Source: Salinibacter grassmerensis
Lineage (GTDB): Bacteria > Bacteroidota > Rhodothermia > Rhodothermales > Salinibacteraceae
Length of the DNA stretch: 64,000 nucleotides
NCBI RefSeq assembly: GCF_947077765.1
Contig: NZ_CAMTTF010000002.1
Coordinates: 558,001 to 622,000 of the forward strand
Reading direction: 5' to 3'
In this document: positions 1 to 8,908 of the stretch, piece after piece
How positions within the stretch are numbered: position 1 is the stretch's first letter
Layout of the letters: each line of letters opens with the position of its first letter
Notes under the pieces: model-generated
What the model was told of the DNA's origin: nothing
Databases searched by the model: none
The model's input: the letters and a program-made list of their open reading frames with translations, nothing else
Program-made: the position numbers and the translations under genes

Positions 1-53
1 TGCGTCTGGGCGTGGGGGCGTCGGAAGCGCGTGGAACCGCGGGCGGCGGCACG

Positions 54-1766
54 TCACGAGTCCGGACGCACATGGCTGACTGCCCCGTCCGCGGCGGAGC
101 CGAAGAGGGCGGCGTACTTGGCGAGAACGCCGGTCGTGTACTGCGGATCGGGGGAGGACCAATCCTCGAGGCGCTTCTCCAATTCGGCATCGGATAGGTC
201 GACTGCTAGGCGACGCTCCGACACGTCGATGATGATCGGGTCTCCGTCCTGGATCGCGGCGATGGGCCCGCCGGCCGCGGCCTCGGGCGCAACGTGGCCG
301 ATGGAGAGGCCGCGGGTGGCCCCGGAGAAGCGCCCGTCGGTGATGAGGGCCACGTCCTCGGCGTGTCCCTGCCCGTCGCGGGCGGCGGTTACCCCAAGCA
401 TCTCGCGCATGCCAGGGCCACCCTTCGGGCCCTCGTTCCGGATGATGATGGCGTCGCCCGACTCGATGCGGCCATTCTGGACGTAGGCCGTCGCGTCCTC
501 TTCGCTCTCGAAGACACGAGCCGTGCCGTTGAACTGCCAGTCGTCGGCGTCGGTGATCTTCAGAACGGCGCCATCGGGCGCAAGGTTGCCGGTGAGAATG
601 CGAATGGCCCCCTCTTCGTTTTTCGGGGCGTCGACGGGGTAGAGGTAGTCGACATCGAGGTCCGCGATGGCGGGCGGGTCGACGCGGTCGAGGGCCTCGG
701 CGATGGTCTCGCCCGTCACGGTCTGGGCCTCGCCGTGCAGCAGGCCCGCATCGAGAAGCTCTTTCAGTACCACCGGCACGCCGCCCACCTCGTGCAGGTC
801 GTTCATCACGCGGGAGCCGCCGGGCTGAAAGTCGCCGATCTTGGGCGTCCGCCGGCTGATCTCGTCGAACTCCTCAATCGAGAGGTCGATGTCCGCCTCC
901 GCCGCCATCGCGAGCAGGTGGAGCACGCCGTTTGTGGACCCGCCCACGGCCACCTGGAGGGCGATGGCGTTCTCGAAGGACTTCTTGCCGAGGAACTCGG
1001 AGGGCCGACGCCGTTCCTCGATTGCATCGACGGTCAGCCGTCCGGCCTCCTGGGCGACGGCATTGCGCGCCTCCGTCTCGGCAGGAGGGCTTGCGCTGCC
1101 CAGCGGCGCAAAGCCAATCGCCTCGCTGATGGAGGCCATCGTATTGGCCGTGAACATGCCGCCGCAGGACCCGGCGCCGGGACAGGCGTGGCGCTCCATC
1201 TCGTCGAGCTCTTCTTCGGTCATCTGGCCGGTGGCGACGGCCCCGCACGCCTCGAACACGTTCTGGATCGTGACCTCCTGCCCGCGGTGGTGCCCCGGCA
1301 TGATGGACCCGCCATAGAGGAAGACGCTTGGAAGATCGGCCCGGATGGCCGCCATCATCATGCCCGGCATGTTCTTGTCGCAGCCGCCCATGATGACGAG
1401 GCCGTCGAGCCGCTCGGCGAAGGCCACGAGCTCCACCGAGTCGGCAATCACCTCGCGGGAGATGAGCGAGCCCTTCATGCCCTCCGTGCCCATCGAGATG
1501 CCGTCGCTCACCGTGATGGTCCCAAACTCGATGGGGGTCCCGCCAGCCTCGGCGAGCCCCTCGCGTGCGGCGTCGGCAAGGCCGTCGAGGTGCACGTTGC
1601 AGGGCGTCACGTCCGCCGCCGGGTTGGCGATGCCGATGAGGGGCTGGTCGAGGTCGGCGTCGTCGTAGCCCATCGCCCGAAACATCGCGCGGGCCGGCGC
1701 CTGGTCGAGGCCCTCGGTGACGTCTTGGCTCTGGATTTTGGAGGAGTGGCCGTTGGTGGAGGACAT
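54..1766 (-). CDS. ilvD: dihydroxy-acid dehydratase
   Basis: Catalyses dehydration of 2,3-dihydroxy-isovalerate and 2,3-dihydroxy-3-methylvalerate, the third common step of valine and isoleucine synthesis, in the cytoplasm. The 570-aa product has the IlvD/Edd signatures, including the cluster-ligand segment GCDKNMPG and the later [12 protein letters not shown] and GRFSGATRG segments, and has the usual family length. The frame is open 41 codons further upstream, but that part is Arg/Pro-rich and unlike the family; the ATG at 1766 (MSSTNGHSS) is preferred. It is the last gene of the ilv-leu operon, 109 bp after leuD. Identification is secure; the exact start is less so. Confidence 0.96.
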   Translation of the reverse strand: MSSTNGHSSKIQSQDVTEGLDQAPARAMFRAMGYDDADLDQPLIGIANPAADVTPCNVHLDGLADAAREGLAEAGGTPIEFGTITVSDGISMGTEGMKGSLISREVIADSVELVAFAERLDGLVIMGGCDKNMPGMMMAAIRADLPSVFLYGGSIMPGHHRGQEVTIQNVFEACGAVATGQMTEEELDEMERHACPGAGSCGGMFTANTMASISEAIGFAPLGSASPPAETEARNAVAQEAGRLTVDAIEERRRPSEFLGKKSFENAIALQVAVGGSTNGVLHLLAMAAEADIDLSIEEFDEISRRTPKIGDFQPGGSRVMNDLHEVGGVPVVLKELLDAGLLHGEAQTVTGETIAEALDRVDPPAIADLDVDYLYPVDAPKNEEGAIRILTGNLAPDGAVLKITDADDWQFNGTARVFESEEDATAYVQNGRIESGDAIIIRNEGPKGGPGMREMLGVTAARDGQGHAEDVALITDGRFSGATRGLSIGHVAPEAAAGGPIAAIQDGDPIIIDVSERRLAVDLSDAELEKRLEDWSSPDPQYTTGVLAKYAALFGSAADGAVSHVRPDS

Positions 1767-1875
1767 TGGCAGGGGAGGAGAGTGGAAAAGAAAGGTCGTG
1801 CTGCTTCCATTGAACGTCGTGATGCGTAAAACGCGAGGCTTTTGTCCCCTCACGTCTTCCCGCATCACTTGACGC

Positions 1876-2499
1876 TTAGCAGCCGGCAAAATCGTTTAGG
1901 TAGGACAGAGAACCGGCGGTCGCCTCCACCTCATCCATGTAGCTCTTCATGAGGGCGGTGGTGTCCCAGACGCCCTGCAGGAGCGCCTCGCGCTGCGCGT
2001 CGCTGATGGTTACGTCGGTCGTCTCGTCGCCGACGGTGACGGTTTCCTCTTCCACGTCGATGGTGAGTTCGAGCGCGGGGTCGGCCGTCACCTGGGCCAT
2101 GATCCACTCCACGGTCTCGTGGCCCGCGGTGGCGGTGGGCAGGCCGAGGGCCTGGCAGTTGCCGGCAAAGATCTCGGCGAAGGACTCGCCGATGAGGCCG
2201 TCGATGCCCCATCGCATGAGGGCCTGCGGGGCATGCTCCCGCGAGGAGCCACAGCCAAAGTTCTCGTTCACCACCAGGATGTTGGCGTTCGGGTAGCGGT
2301 TAAACGGGTGGTCATTGCGGGTGCCGTCGTCGCCGCGCCGCACGTCGTAAAAGGCATACTCGCCCATGTTGTCGAACGTGACCTCCTTGAGGAAGCGGGC
2401 GGGGACAATCTGGTCGGTGTCGATGTCGTTGCCGCGGACGGGGACGGCGGGGCCGGTGACGGACGAAACCGCTTTGGACTCGTCGGCAGTAGCGGGCAT
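1876..2499 (-). CDS. leuD: 3-isopropylmalate dehydratase small subunit
   Basis: Small subunit of isopropylmalate isomerase; pairs with LeuC to convert 2-isopropylmalate to 3-isopropylmalate. The 207-aa protein has the aconitase swivel-domain hallmarks: the N-terminal GNDIDTDQIVPARFLK segment and the conserved NFGCGSSREHAPQAL motif around residues 75-90. Length matches the family. The start ATG at 2499 is the only good one; the longer open frame upstream translates into a shadow of leuC. It lies 59 bp after leuC, which supports co-transcription and stoichiometric expression of the two subunits. Confidence 0.96.
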   Translation of the reverse strand: MPATADESKAVSSVTGPAVPVRGNDIDTDQIVPARFLKEVTFDNMGEYAFYDVRRGDDGTRNDHPFNRYPNANILVVNENFGCGSSREHAPQALMRWGIDGLIGESFAEIFAGNCQALGLPTATAGHETVEWIMAQVTADPALELTIDVEEETVTVGDETTDVTISDAQREALLQGVWDTTALMKSYMDEVEATAGSLSYLNDFAGC

Positions 2500-2558
2500 G
2501 GCTGTTGGAAGTTTGAGGACAGAGAATTCGGGATTTGCGGGGGCTCGTTCGTAGGCAT

Positions 2559-3968
2559 CTACAGCAGCGTCCGCACGTCGGTGACCTCGCCTTCCACCGC
2601 CGCCGCTACGACCATGGCGGGGCTCATCAGCACCGTGCGGCCGTCCTTGCTTCCCTGGCGGCCGATGAAGTTGCGGTTGGAAGAGGAGGCGCAGAGCTCG
2701 CGGCCCTCGAGCTGATCCTGGTTCATGCCGAGGCACATCGAGCAGCCGGCGCCGCGCCAGTCGAAGCCTGCGTTGCGGAAAATGTCGGCCAGGCCTTCGT
2801 CCTCCGCCTGCTGCTTCACGCCCTGCGAGCCGGGGACGACCATCGCCCGCACATCGTTGGCCACCGGGCGGTCCAGTCGCTCCAGGAGCGAGGCGGCCTC
2901 GCGAAGGTCGGCGATGCGGGCGTTGGTGCAGGAGCCGAGGAACACGACGTCCACGTTGACCCCCTCCATCGTGCGACCGGGCCGCAGGTCCATGTGATCG
3001 AGCGCCTTCTCGGCCGTGGCCCGGTCCCCCGAGTCCATCCGGGCCGGATCCGGAATGGGCTCCGAGATGCCGAGGGCCTGGCCGGGCGTGATGCCCCAGG
3101 TCACCATCGGCTCGATGGCCGAGCCGTCGAACGTCACCGTGTCGTCGTAGGTGGCATCCGGATCGGAGTGGATGTCCTGCCAGCAATCGACGGCCCGCTC
3201 CCAGGCCGCCCCGGTCGGGGCGTGCGGCCGGCCCTTCATGTACTCGAACGTCGTGAGGTCGGGGTTGACGTAGCCCGCGCGAGCACCTCCCTCCACGCTC
3301 ATGTTGCAGATGGACATCCGGCCCTCCATGCTGAGCTCCTCGATGGCGGGGCCGCCGTACTCGTAGACGTATCCGATGCCGCCCTCCACCCCTAGTTCGC
3401 CAATGATCTTAAGAATGATGTCCTTGGCGTAGACCCCCTCGTCGAGGGCCCCATTGACCTGGATGCGCCGCACGTCTTGCTTCTCCATCGCGATGCACTG
3501 GGTCGCCAGCACGTCGCGGATCTGACTCGTGCCAATGCCGAACCCGAGGTTGCCGAAGGCGCCGTGCGTGCTCGTGTGTGAGTCCCCGCAGACGATGGTC
3601 ATCCCGGGCTGGGTGAGGCCCTGCTCCGGTCCCACAACATGCACGATGCCCTGCGCCCCGGATGTTGGGTCGAAGAACGTGATGTCGTACTTCTCGGTGT
3701 TCGTCTCCAGTACCTGCAGCATCGTCTCGGCCTGGTCGTCGCCGAAGGGGCGCTCCAGGTCGGCCGTGGGGATGATGTGGTCGGTGGTGGCGTAGGTGCG
3801 GTCGGGGAACGCCACCGATAGGTCACGCTCTTCGAGCATGCCAAACGCCTGCGGGCTCGTCACCTCGTGAATCAGGTGCAGGCCCACAAACAACTGGGTC
3901 TCGCCGGTGGGCAGTTCGCGGACGGTGTGCTGGTTCCAAACCTTGTCGTAGAGGGTGCCGCTGGACAT
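2559..3968 (-). CDS. leuC: 3-isopropylmalate dehydratase large subunit
   Basis: Large 4Fe-4S subunit of isopropylmalate isomerase in leucine biosynthesis. The 469-aa protein begins MSSGTLYDKVWNQHTV, typical of LeuC, and carries the aconitase signatures VCGDSHTSTHGAFG, VFLGSCTNARI and GCSMCLGMN, which supply the three cluster cysteines. Thirty upstream in-frame codons are basic and unlike the family, so the ATG at 3968 was chosen. It sits between leuA (93 bp) and leuD (59 bp) in the same orientation. Confidence 0.97.
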   Translation of the reverse strand: MSSGTLYDKVWNQHTVRELPTGETQLFVGLHLIHEVTSPQAFGMLEERDLSVAFPDRTYATTDHIIPTADLERPFGDDQAETMLQVLETNTEKYDITFFDPTSGAQGIVHVVGPEQGLTQPGMTIVCGDSHTSTHGAFGNLGFGIGTSQIRDVLATQCIAMEKQDVRRIQVNGALDEGVYAKDIILKIIGELGVEGGIGYVYEYGGPAIEELSMEGRMSICNMSVEGGARAGYVNPDLTTFEYMKGRPHAPTGAAWERAVDCWQDIHSDPDATYDDTVTFDGSAIEPMVTWGITPGQALGISEPIPDPARMDSGDRATAEKALDHMDLRPGRTMEGVNVDVVFLGSCTNARIADLREAASLLERLDRPVANDVRAMVVPGSQGVKQQAEDEGLADIFRNAGFDWRGAGCSMCLGMNQDQLEGRELCASSSNRNFIGRQGSKDGRTVLMSPAMVVAAAVEGEVTDVRTLL

Positions 3969-4061
3969 TGAAGGGGGAAGTCGATCTGAAGGGAGACGCT
4001 GGAGTTTGGGGCGGACGCGACACGCGAGGCTGCCATTCTTGCCCGCAGCGCGTTTCACGCA

Positions 4062-5702
4062 TCATTCCTTGTACGTGTGCATGATGCCGTTTTGCACGAA
4101 TTCGACGGACTCGGCGTGCTCGCGGGCGGCGACGAGGCGGTTCAGGGCGTCGACGTACGCCTCGGCGGAGGCCCGAATGACGTCCGTGTTGCGGGCCGTG
4201 CCGGCGAACTGATTTTCGCCGTAGCGGATGGTGACCTCGACCTCGCCCTGCGCGTCGGCCCCCTCGCTGATGGAGCGGATCGAGTAGTCGACCAGTGTGT
4301 GGGGGGCGTCCACGGCGTGATCGAGGGCGCGGTAGAGCGCGTCCACCGGGCCCTCCCCCGTGGTCTGCTCTTCACGGATCGAGCCGTCGTCGCGCTGTAG
4401 ACGCACCGAGACCTGCGCCTCGTCGTCCGAGCCGAGGTGTACGGAGAAATGGTCGAGCCGGTAGGCGGGCGTGCTGCCGTTGGGGGCGGCCCCGCTGTCG
4501 GGGAGGCCCTTCGCCGTCGCGACCGCGTCGTCGCCGAAGTCGTCCATCATCTGCTCAAGGTCTTCCTCGAACACCTCCTTTTTGCGGTCGGCCAGGTCGA
4601 GGAACCGATCGTAGATCTCATCGCGGTGGCCGTCGGGGACCGTGTGCCCCATGGCCTCCAAGCGGTTGAAGAGGCCGTGGCGGCCGGAATGGCGGCCCAG
4701 CCGGATCTGCTCGGCGTCCTGCCCCACATCCTCGGCGGACATGATTTCGTAGGTGGTTCGCTCCTCGAGCACGCCGTGCTGATGGATGCCGGCCTCGTGG
4801 CTGAACGCGTTGCTGCCCACGATGGCTTTGTTGGGCTGCACCGGGAAGCCCGTGGCCGCCGAGACCACCTGGCTGGTCGGCGTCAGGTGCTTGGTGTGCA
4901 CGTCCGCGTTCACGTCGAACTCGTCTGCCCGCACGGTCAGTGCCATGACGATCTCTTCCAGTGCGGCGTTGCCGGCACGCTCGCCGATGCCGTTAATCGT
5001 GCATTCGACCTGTCGGGCGCCCGCCCGGATGCCCGCGAGCGTGTTGGCCGTGGCAAGGCCGAGGTCGTCGTGGCAGTGGGTGGAAAGGGTCACTGCGTTT
5101 GGGCTGGGCAGGCAGTCGACCACCGTTGTCAAAAGGTCCGCGTACTCCGACGGGGCGCAGTACCCGGTTGTGTCTGGAATGTTGATGGTCGTGGCGCCGG
5201 CCTCGGCCGCGGCCTGCACAATTTCGCAGAGAAAGGCCGGATCGGTGCGCCCGGCGTCCTCGGCGCTAAACTCCACATTGTCGGTGTAGGTGAGGGCCTG
5301 CTCGATGGCGCGCACGGCGCGCTGAATGATGGCCTCCCGCTTCTCGGTCATCGTGTCCCCGAGGGCGTCGAACTTGGCCCCGATATGAACATCGCTCGTC
5401 GCGATGAAGGTGTGGAGGCGCGTGTCGCTCCCGTTGGCCAGGGCCTCCCCGGCGGCGTCGATGTCGTCCTCCTTCGTTCGGGCGAGGGCACAGGCGACCG
5501 GGCCGTCCACCTCGGTCGCGATGCGGGCCACGGCCTCGGTCTGGGCGGGGGACGAAATGGGAAAGCCGGCCTCAATAACGTCCACGTTTAGATCCGCCAG
5601 CCGGTGGGCGATGCGGACCTTCTCCGGGACGGTCATCGAGGCGCCGGGCGCCTGCTCGCCGTCGCGCAAGGTCGTGTCGAAAATTGTAATGGAGTCACTC
5701 AT
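4062..5702 (-). CDS. leuA: 2-isopropylmalate synthase
   Basis: First committed enzyme of leucine synthesis: condenses acetyl-CoA with 2-oxoisovalerate. The 546-aa protein begins with the catalytic TIM-barrel signature FDTTLRDGEQAPGASM, has the HCHDDLGLATAN metal-binding motif near residue 210 and a long C-terminal region (about residues 400-520) matching the LeuA dimer/regulatory domain, so leucine feedback inhibition is expected. The 546-aa length favours the bacterial long form over the shorter homocitrate or citramalate synthases. A 61-codon frame fills the 174-bp gap to leuB (see findings). Confidence 0.96.
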   Translation of the reverse strand: MSDSITIFDTTLRDGEQAPGASMTVPEKVRIAHRLADLNVDVIEAGFPISSPAQTEAVARIATEVDGPVACALARTKEDDIDAAGEALANGSDTRLHTFIATSDVHIGAKFDALGDTMTEKREAIIQRAVRAIEQALTYTDNVEFSAEDAGRTDPAFLCEIVQAAAEAGATTINIPDTTGYCAPSEYADLLTTVVDCLPSPNAVTLSTHCHDDLGLATANTLAGIRAGARQVECTINGIGERAGNAALEEIVMALTVRADEFDVNADVHTKHLTPTSQVVSAATGFPVQPNKAIVGSNAFSHEAGIHQHGVLEERTTYEIMSAEDVGQDAEQIRLGRHSGRHGLFNRLEAMGHTVPDGHRDEIYDRFLDLADRKKEVFEEDLEQMMDDFGDDAVATAKGLPDSGAAPNGSTPAYRLDHFSVHLGSDDEAQVSVRLQRDDGSIREEQTTGEGPVDALYRALDHAVDAPHTLVDYSIRSISEGADAQGEVEVTIRYGENQFAGTARNTDVIRASAEAYVDALNRLVAAREHAESVEFVQNGIMHTYKE

Positions 5703-5876
5703 CGGTTGTGGAGACGCTGAATGTGGTTCGTGGGGAGGCAGCCTGGGGGGCGGAGACGCGCCCGGACGCCGCGTCGGTCGTCACGTCCGGACGCTCGATA
5801 AGGAGTAGGCGCATGCGGCCACGGAGGGGACGGCCCTCTGGAACAGGCGGCGCCCACTCATGGGGAGCAAAAAAGG

Positions 5877-6974
5877 TCATGGCGTAGGGGCATTTTGGGG
5901 CGTGTAGTCGGCGGCGTGGCGAGCGACTGCTCGCCCGAAGACGGCGGTCGAGGCGGGCTCCTCTCTGTCCGGCGCAAGGTCGGCGGTACGGTGTCCGGTC
6001 TCCAGGGCCGCGTCGATGCCGTGTCGGATCGCGTCGGCGGCCGCTGTCTCACCGAATTCGTCGAGCAGGAGGGCAGCGCTTAGAATGGCCGCGGTGGGGT
6101 TTGCAGCGCCCTGGCCAGCAATGTCGGGGGCGCTGCCGTGGACCGGTTCGAAGAGGCCCACTGTGCCCCCGACGCTGGCGGAGGGCAGAAGCCCCAGCGA
6201 GCCGGGGAGGGCCGCCGCGAGGTCCGAGAGAATGTCGCCAAAGAGATTGCTGGTGAGTACCACGTCGAACTGGCGCGGGTCTCGGACCACCTGCATCGCG
6301 GCGTTGTCGACGTACAGGTGGCGAAGGGTCACGTCAGGGTATTCGTCGTGGACCTTGGTCACGACCTCGCGCCACAGCCCCGACACCTCCAGCACGTTCG
6401 CCTTGTCGACGGACGTCACTTCTCTGTCGCGCCGCCGGGCACGCTGAAAGGCGACGTGGGCGATGCGCTCGATCTCGTCGTTCGAGTACTCCATCGTGCT
6501 CCGGGCGCCGTCGTCGGTGCGGCCCTCGGGCGTGCCGAAGTAGATGCCGCCGGTCAGTTCGCGGACGAACAGGAGGTCCGTGCCGCCTACACGGCCGGGG
6601 CGAAGGGGCGAGGCGTCGGTTAGGGCCTCTGGCACGCGGACCGGACGCAGATTCGCGTAGACGCCCAGGGCCTCGCGCAGGGCGAGGAGGCCGCTCTCGG
6701 GACGCCGGTCGCCGGTCGTGTCGGCCCACTGCAGGCCTCCGACCGCGCCGAGCAAGACGGCGTCACTTTCCAGGCATGCGTCGCGGGTGGAGGCAGGAAA
6801 CGGCGCTCCCGTCTCGTCGAGTGCCGCGCCTCCGATCCGGTACTCCGTGGCCGTTACGGAAAATCCGTGGGCCGAGCCCACCGCCTCCAGTACGCGGAGT
6901 GCTTCCCGCGTCACCTCCGGGCCGACGCCGTCACCGGGAAGCCAGGCAATGTCGTACGATCGTGTGTCGTCCAT
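5877..6974 (-). CDS. leuB: 3-isopropylmalate dehydrogenase
   Basis: NAD-dependent oxidative decarboxylation of 3-isopropylmalate in leucine synthesis. The 365-aa protein has the isopropylmalate/isocitrate dehydrogenase fold features: [11 protein letters not shown] at the N-terminus, the [10 protein letters not shown] loop specific to LeuB, and the [12 protein letters not shown] and [14 protein letters not shown] metal and cofactor motifs. Length is typical. Located between ilvC (64 bp) and leuA in the operon. Loop sequence separates it from isocitrate and tartrate dehydrogenases. Confidence 0.97.
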   Translation of the reverse strand: MDDTRSYDIAWLPGDGVGPEVTREALRVLEAVGSAHGFSVTATEYRIGGAALDETGAPFPASTRDACLESDAVLLGAVGGLQWADTTGDRRPESGLLALREALGVYANLRPVRVPEALTDASPLRPGRVGGTDLLFVRELTGGIYFGTPEGRTDDGARSTMEYSNDEIERIAHVAFQRARRRDREVTSVDKANVLEVSGLWREVVTKVHDEYPDVTLRHLYVDNAAMQVVRDPRQFDVVLTSNLFGDILSDLAAALPGSLGLLPSASVGGTVGLFEPVHGSAPDIAGQGAANPTAAILSAALLLDEFGETAAADAIRHGIDAALETGHRTADLAPDREEPASTAVFGRAVARHAADYTPQNAPTP

Positions 6975-7038
6975 TCTAGACTGTGAGCGTGCGGGTGAAT
7001 TGCGTTGAGGCCAGTGTCTGAGGCGTCGGCGCGTGCGG

Positions 7039-8085
7039 TCAGTTCGACGGGGCCGGGGTCTGCTCCGCCGCGCCGGGGGCGCTCTCGTCTTCCGACGCCT
7101 CGTCGCCGTCCAGCCAGGGCATCATGCCGCGGAGTTTCTGGCCGACCTGCTCGATCGGGTGCTCCGTGAGGGCCGTGCGTTCGTCCTGGAGCTGCGGCGC
7201 GCCCTGCTCGTATTCCTCGATCCACTCGTCGGCAAATTCGCCGGACTGCACCTCCTCAAGGATCGTTTGCATCTCCTCCCGCACCGTGTCGTCAATCACG
7301 CGGGGACCGCGCGTATGGCCGCCGTACTCGGCGGTATCGCTTACCGAGTGGTTCATGCACTCGAGGCCGCCTTCGTAGTAGAGGTCCACGATCAGCTTTA
7401 GCTCGTGGAGGCACTCGAAGTAGGCTAGTTCTTCGGGGTAGCCCGCGTCGACGAGCGTCTCGAAGCCCGCCTGGATCAGGGCCTGTGAGCCGCCGCAGAG
7501 CACGGCCTGCTCGCCGAACAGATCGGTTTCGGTTTCGTCCTTGAAGGTCGTCTCGATGACGCCCGCATGGGTGCCGCCGATGGCATCGGCGTAGCTGAGG
7601 GCGAGGGCCATTGCGCCGCCGGACGAATCCTGGTCGACCGCCGCGAGGCACGGCACACCGCTGCCGTCCGCGTAGGTGCGGCGGACAAGGTGGCCGGGCG
7701 ATTTGGGCGCTACCATGAAGACATCGACTGCCTCGGGCGGCTCAATGCGGTCGTAGTGGATGTTGAAGCCGTGTCCGAAGCCGAGGGCCGTGCCGGGCGT
7801 CATGTGCTCCGCAATCTTCGCCTCGTAGACGTCCTTCTGGTGCTGATCGGGAATGAGGAGCATCACCACGTCCCCCCACGCGGCCGCCTCGCCGACGTCC
7901 ATTACCGTGAGACCCTGCTGTTCGGCCTTCGGACGAGAGGAGGAGCCCGGGCGCAGCCCGACAGCCACGTCGACCCCGCTGTCGTGTAGATTCAAGGCGT
8001 GGGCGTGGCCCTGGCTGCCGTAGCCGATGACGGCGACCTGCTTGTCGTGGATGAGAGAGGGATCAGCGTCGTAGTGGACGTCCAT
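7039..8085 (-). CDS. ilvC: ketol-acid reductoisomerase
   Basis: NADPH-dependent isomerisation and reduction of acetolactate and acetohydroxybutyrate, second step of the common valine/isoleucine pathway. The 348-aa protein shows the Rossmann motif [13 protein letters not shown] near residue 20 and the class I knotted domain with the conserved acidic metal ligands ([12 protein letters not shown]; later [13 protein letters not shown]). The first 23 in-frame codons upstream are unlike the family, so ATG 8085 ([11 protein letters not shown]) is used. The C-terminus carries a short acidic/Ala-Pro tail typical of halophilic extension. Confidence 0.96.
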   Translation of the reverse strand: MDVHYDADPSLIHDKQVAVIGYGSQGHAHALNLHDSGVDVAVGLRPGSSSRPKAEQQGLTVMDVGEAAAWGDVVMLLIPDQHQKDVYEAKIAEHMTPGTALGFGHGFNIHYDRIEPPEAVDVFMVAPKSPGHLVRRTYADGSGVPCLAAVDQDSSGGAMALALSYADAIGGTHAGVIETTFKDETETDLFGEQAVLCGGSQALIQAGFETLVDAGYPEELAYFECLHELKLIVDLYYEGGLECMNHSVSDTAEYGGHTRGPRVIDDTVREEMQTILEEVQSGEFADEWIEEYEQGAPQLQDERTALTEHPIEQVGQKLRGMMPWLDGDEASEDESAPGAAEQTPAPSN

Positions 8086-8162
8086 ATCGGGAGTACGGAT
8101 TGAGAGAGGGAAGGAAATGGATAGGGGGCGGCGCTCACCGGCAGTGGGCCCCACAGGTGGGG

Positions 8163-8816
8163 CTACTCGCCGTCCGAAGAGGCGCCGTTGGTGGAGGGCT
8201 CAGCGTCGGCGGAGGCAAGGGGGTTGGGCGCCTCGTACTCCAGAGCGCGGTGCATCGCCACCTGCCCGCTGCGCGCGACCTCCTCGATCCCGTGCTCCTC
8301 CATCATGCCGACGAAGGCAGTGACCTTCTTCGTTGGGCCGGTGACCTCCAGTACCATTGTCTCCGGCGTCACGTTGACGACGCGCCCGCGGAAGATGTCT
8401 TTGATGTCGAGCACCTCCGACCGGGTCTCAGACGTGTACTGGACCTTGAGCAGGCAGAGCTCGCGCTCCACGTGCTCCGCGTCGGTCAGATCGGTGACGT
8501 CGTAGGTGTTGACGAGGTTGTCGAGCTGGCGCGTAATCTGAGCCACGATGCGGTCGTTGCCCACCGTGACGAGCGTAAGGCGGGCGACGGAGGGCTCGTC
8601 GGTCTCCCCCACGGCGACGCTCTCCAGGTTGAAGCCCCGCGCCGAGAAGAGATTCGTAACGCGGTTGAGCGCGCCAATCGTATTGTCGAGCGTGACGGCG
8701 ATGATGTGCCGGTGCTCCTGGTCGGTCTCGTCCTCTTCTTCCGGCAAGAGGGGCTCGCCAAACTTGCGCTTCCGGCGGATCTGTTGGCGGGTGAGGGGCT
8801 CTTCGGACATCGGCAT
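8163..8816 (-). CDS. ilvN: acetolactate synthase small (regulatory) subunit
   Basis: Regulatory subunit of acetohydroxyacid synthase; its ACT domains bind valine and activate and feedback-regulate IlvB. The 217-aa product has an N-terminal charged extension of about 35 residues, then an ACT domain ([21 protein letters not shown]...[10 protein letters not shown]) followed by the second ALS-type C-terminal domain. It is longer than the usual 160-170 aa because of both termini. Two ATGs lie two codons apart at 8816 and 8810; either may be used. It follows ilvB after 92 bp that contain a GC-rich hairpin. Confidence 0.93.
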   Translation of the reverse strand: MPMSEEPLTRQQIRRKRKFGEPLLPEEEDETDQEHRHIIAVTLDNTIGALNRVTNLFSARGFNLESVAVGETDEPSVARLTLVTVGNDRIVAQITRQLDNLVNTYDVTDLTDAEHVERELCLLKVQYTSETRSEVLDIKDIFRGRVVNVTPETMVLEVTGPTKKVTAFVGMMEEHGIEEVARSGQVAMHRALEYEAPNPLASADAEPSTNGASSDGE

Positions 8817-8869
8817 CGGGGGGCTTATTCGAAGTAGGGAATCTTCCGATCAGGGGGGATGCGTGAGGC

Positions 8870-8891
8870 GTGGGGCGGGCTCCGCCCCCAC
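8870..8891. other. GC-rich hairpin between ilvB and ilvN
   Basis: A near-perfect inverted repeat (gtggggcgg at 8870-8878 against ccgcccccac at 8882-8891, three-base loop, one bulged base) lies in the 92-bp gap between ilvB and ilvN. There is no T-run on either strand, so it is not an ordinary terminator. It may stabilise or process the mRNA or be a dispersed repeat; only one copy was noticed. Confidence 0.4.
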
Positions 8892-8908
8892 ACCACGGGC
8901 TGCGCGCG

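Noticed and set aside
8870-8891. Transcription terminator between ilvB and ilvN
   Set aside because: The hairpin has no T-run on either strand and lies inside a gene set clearly expressed together.
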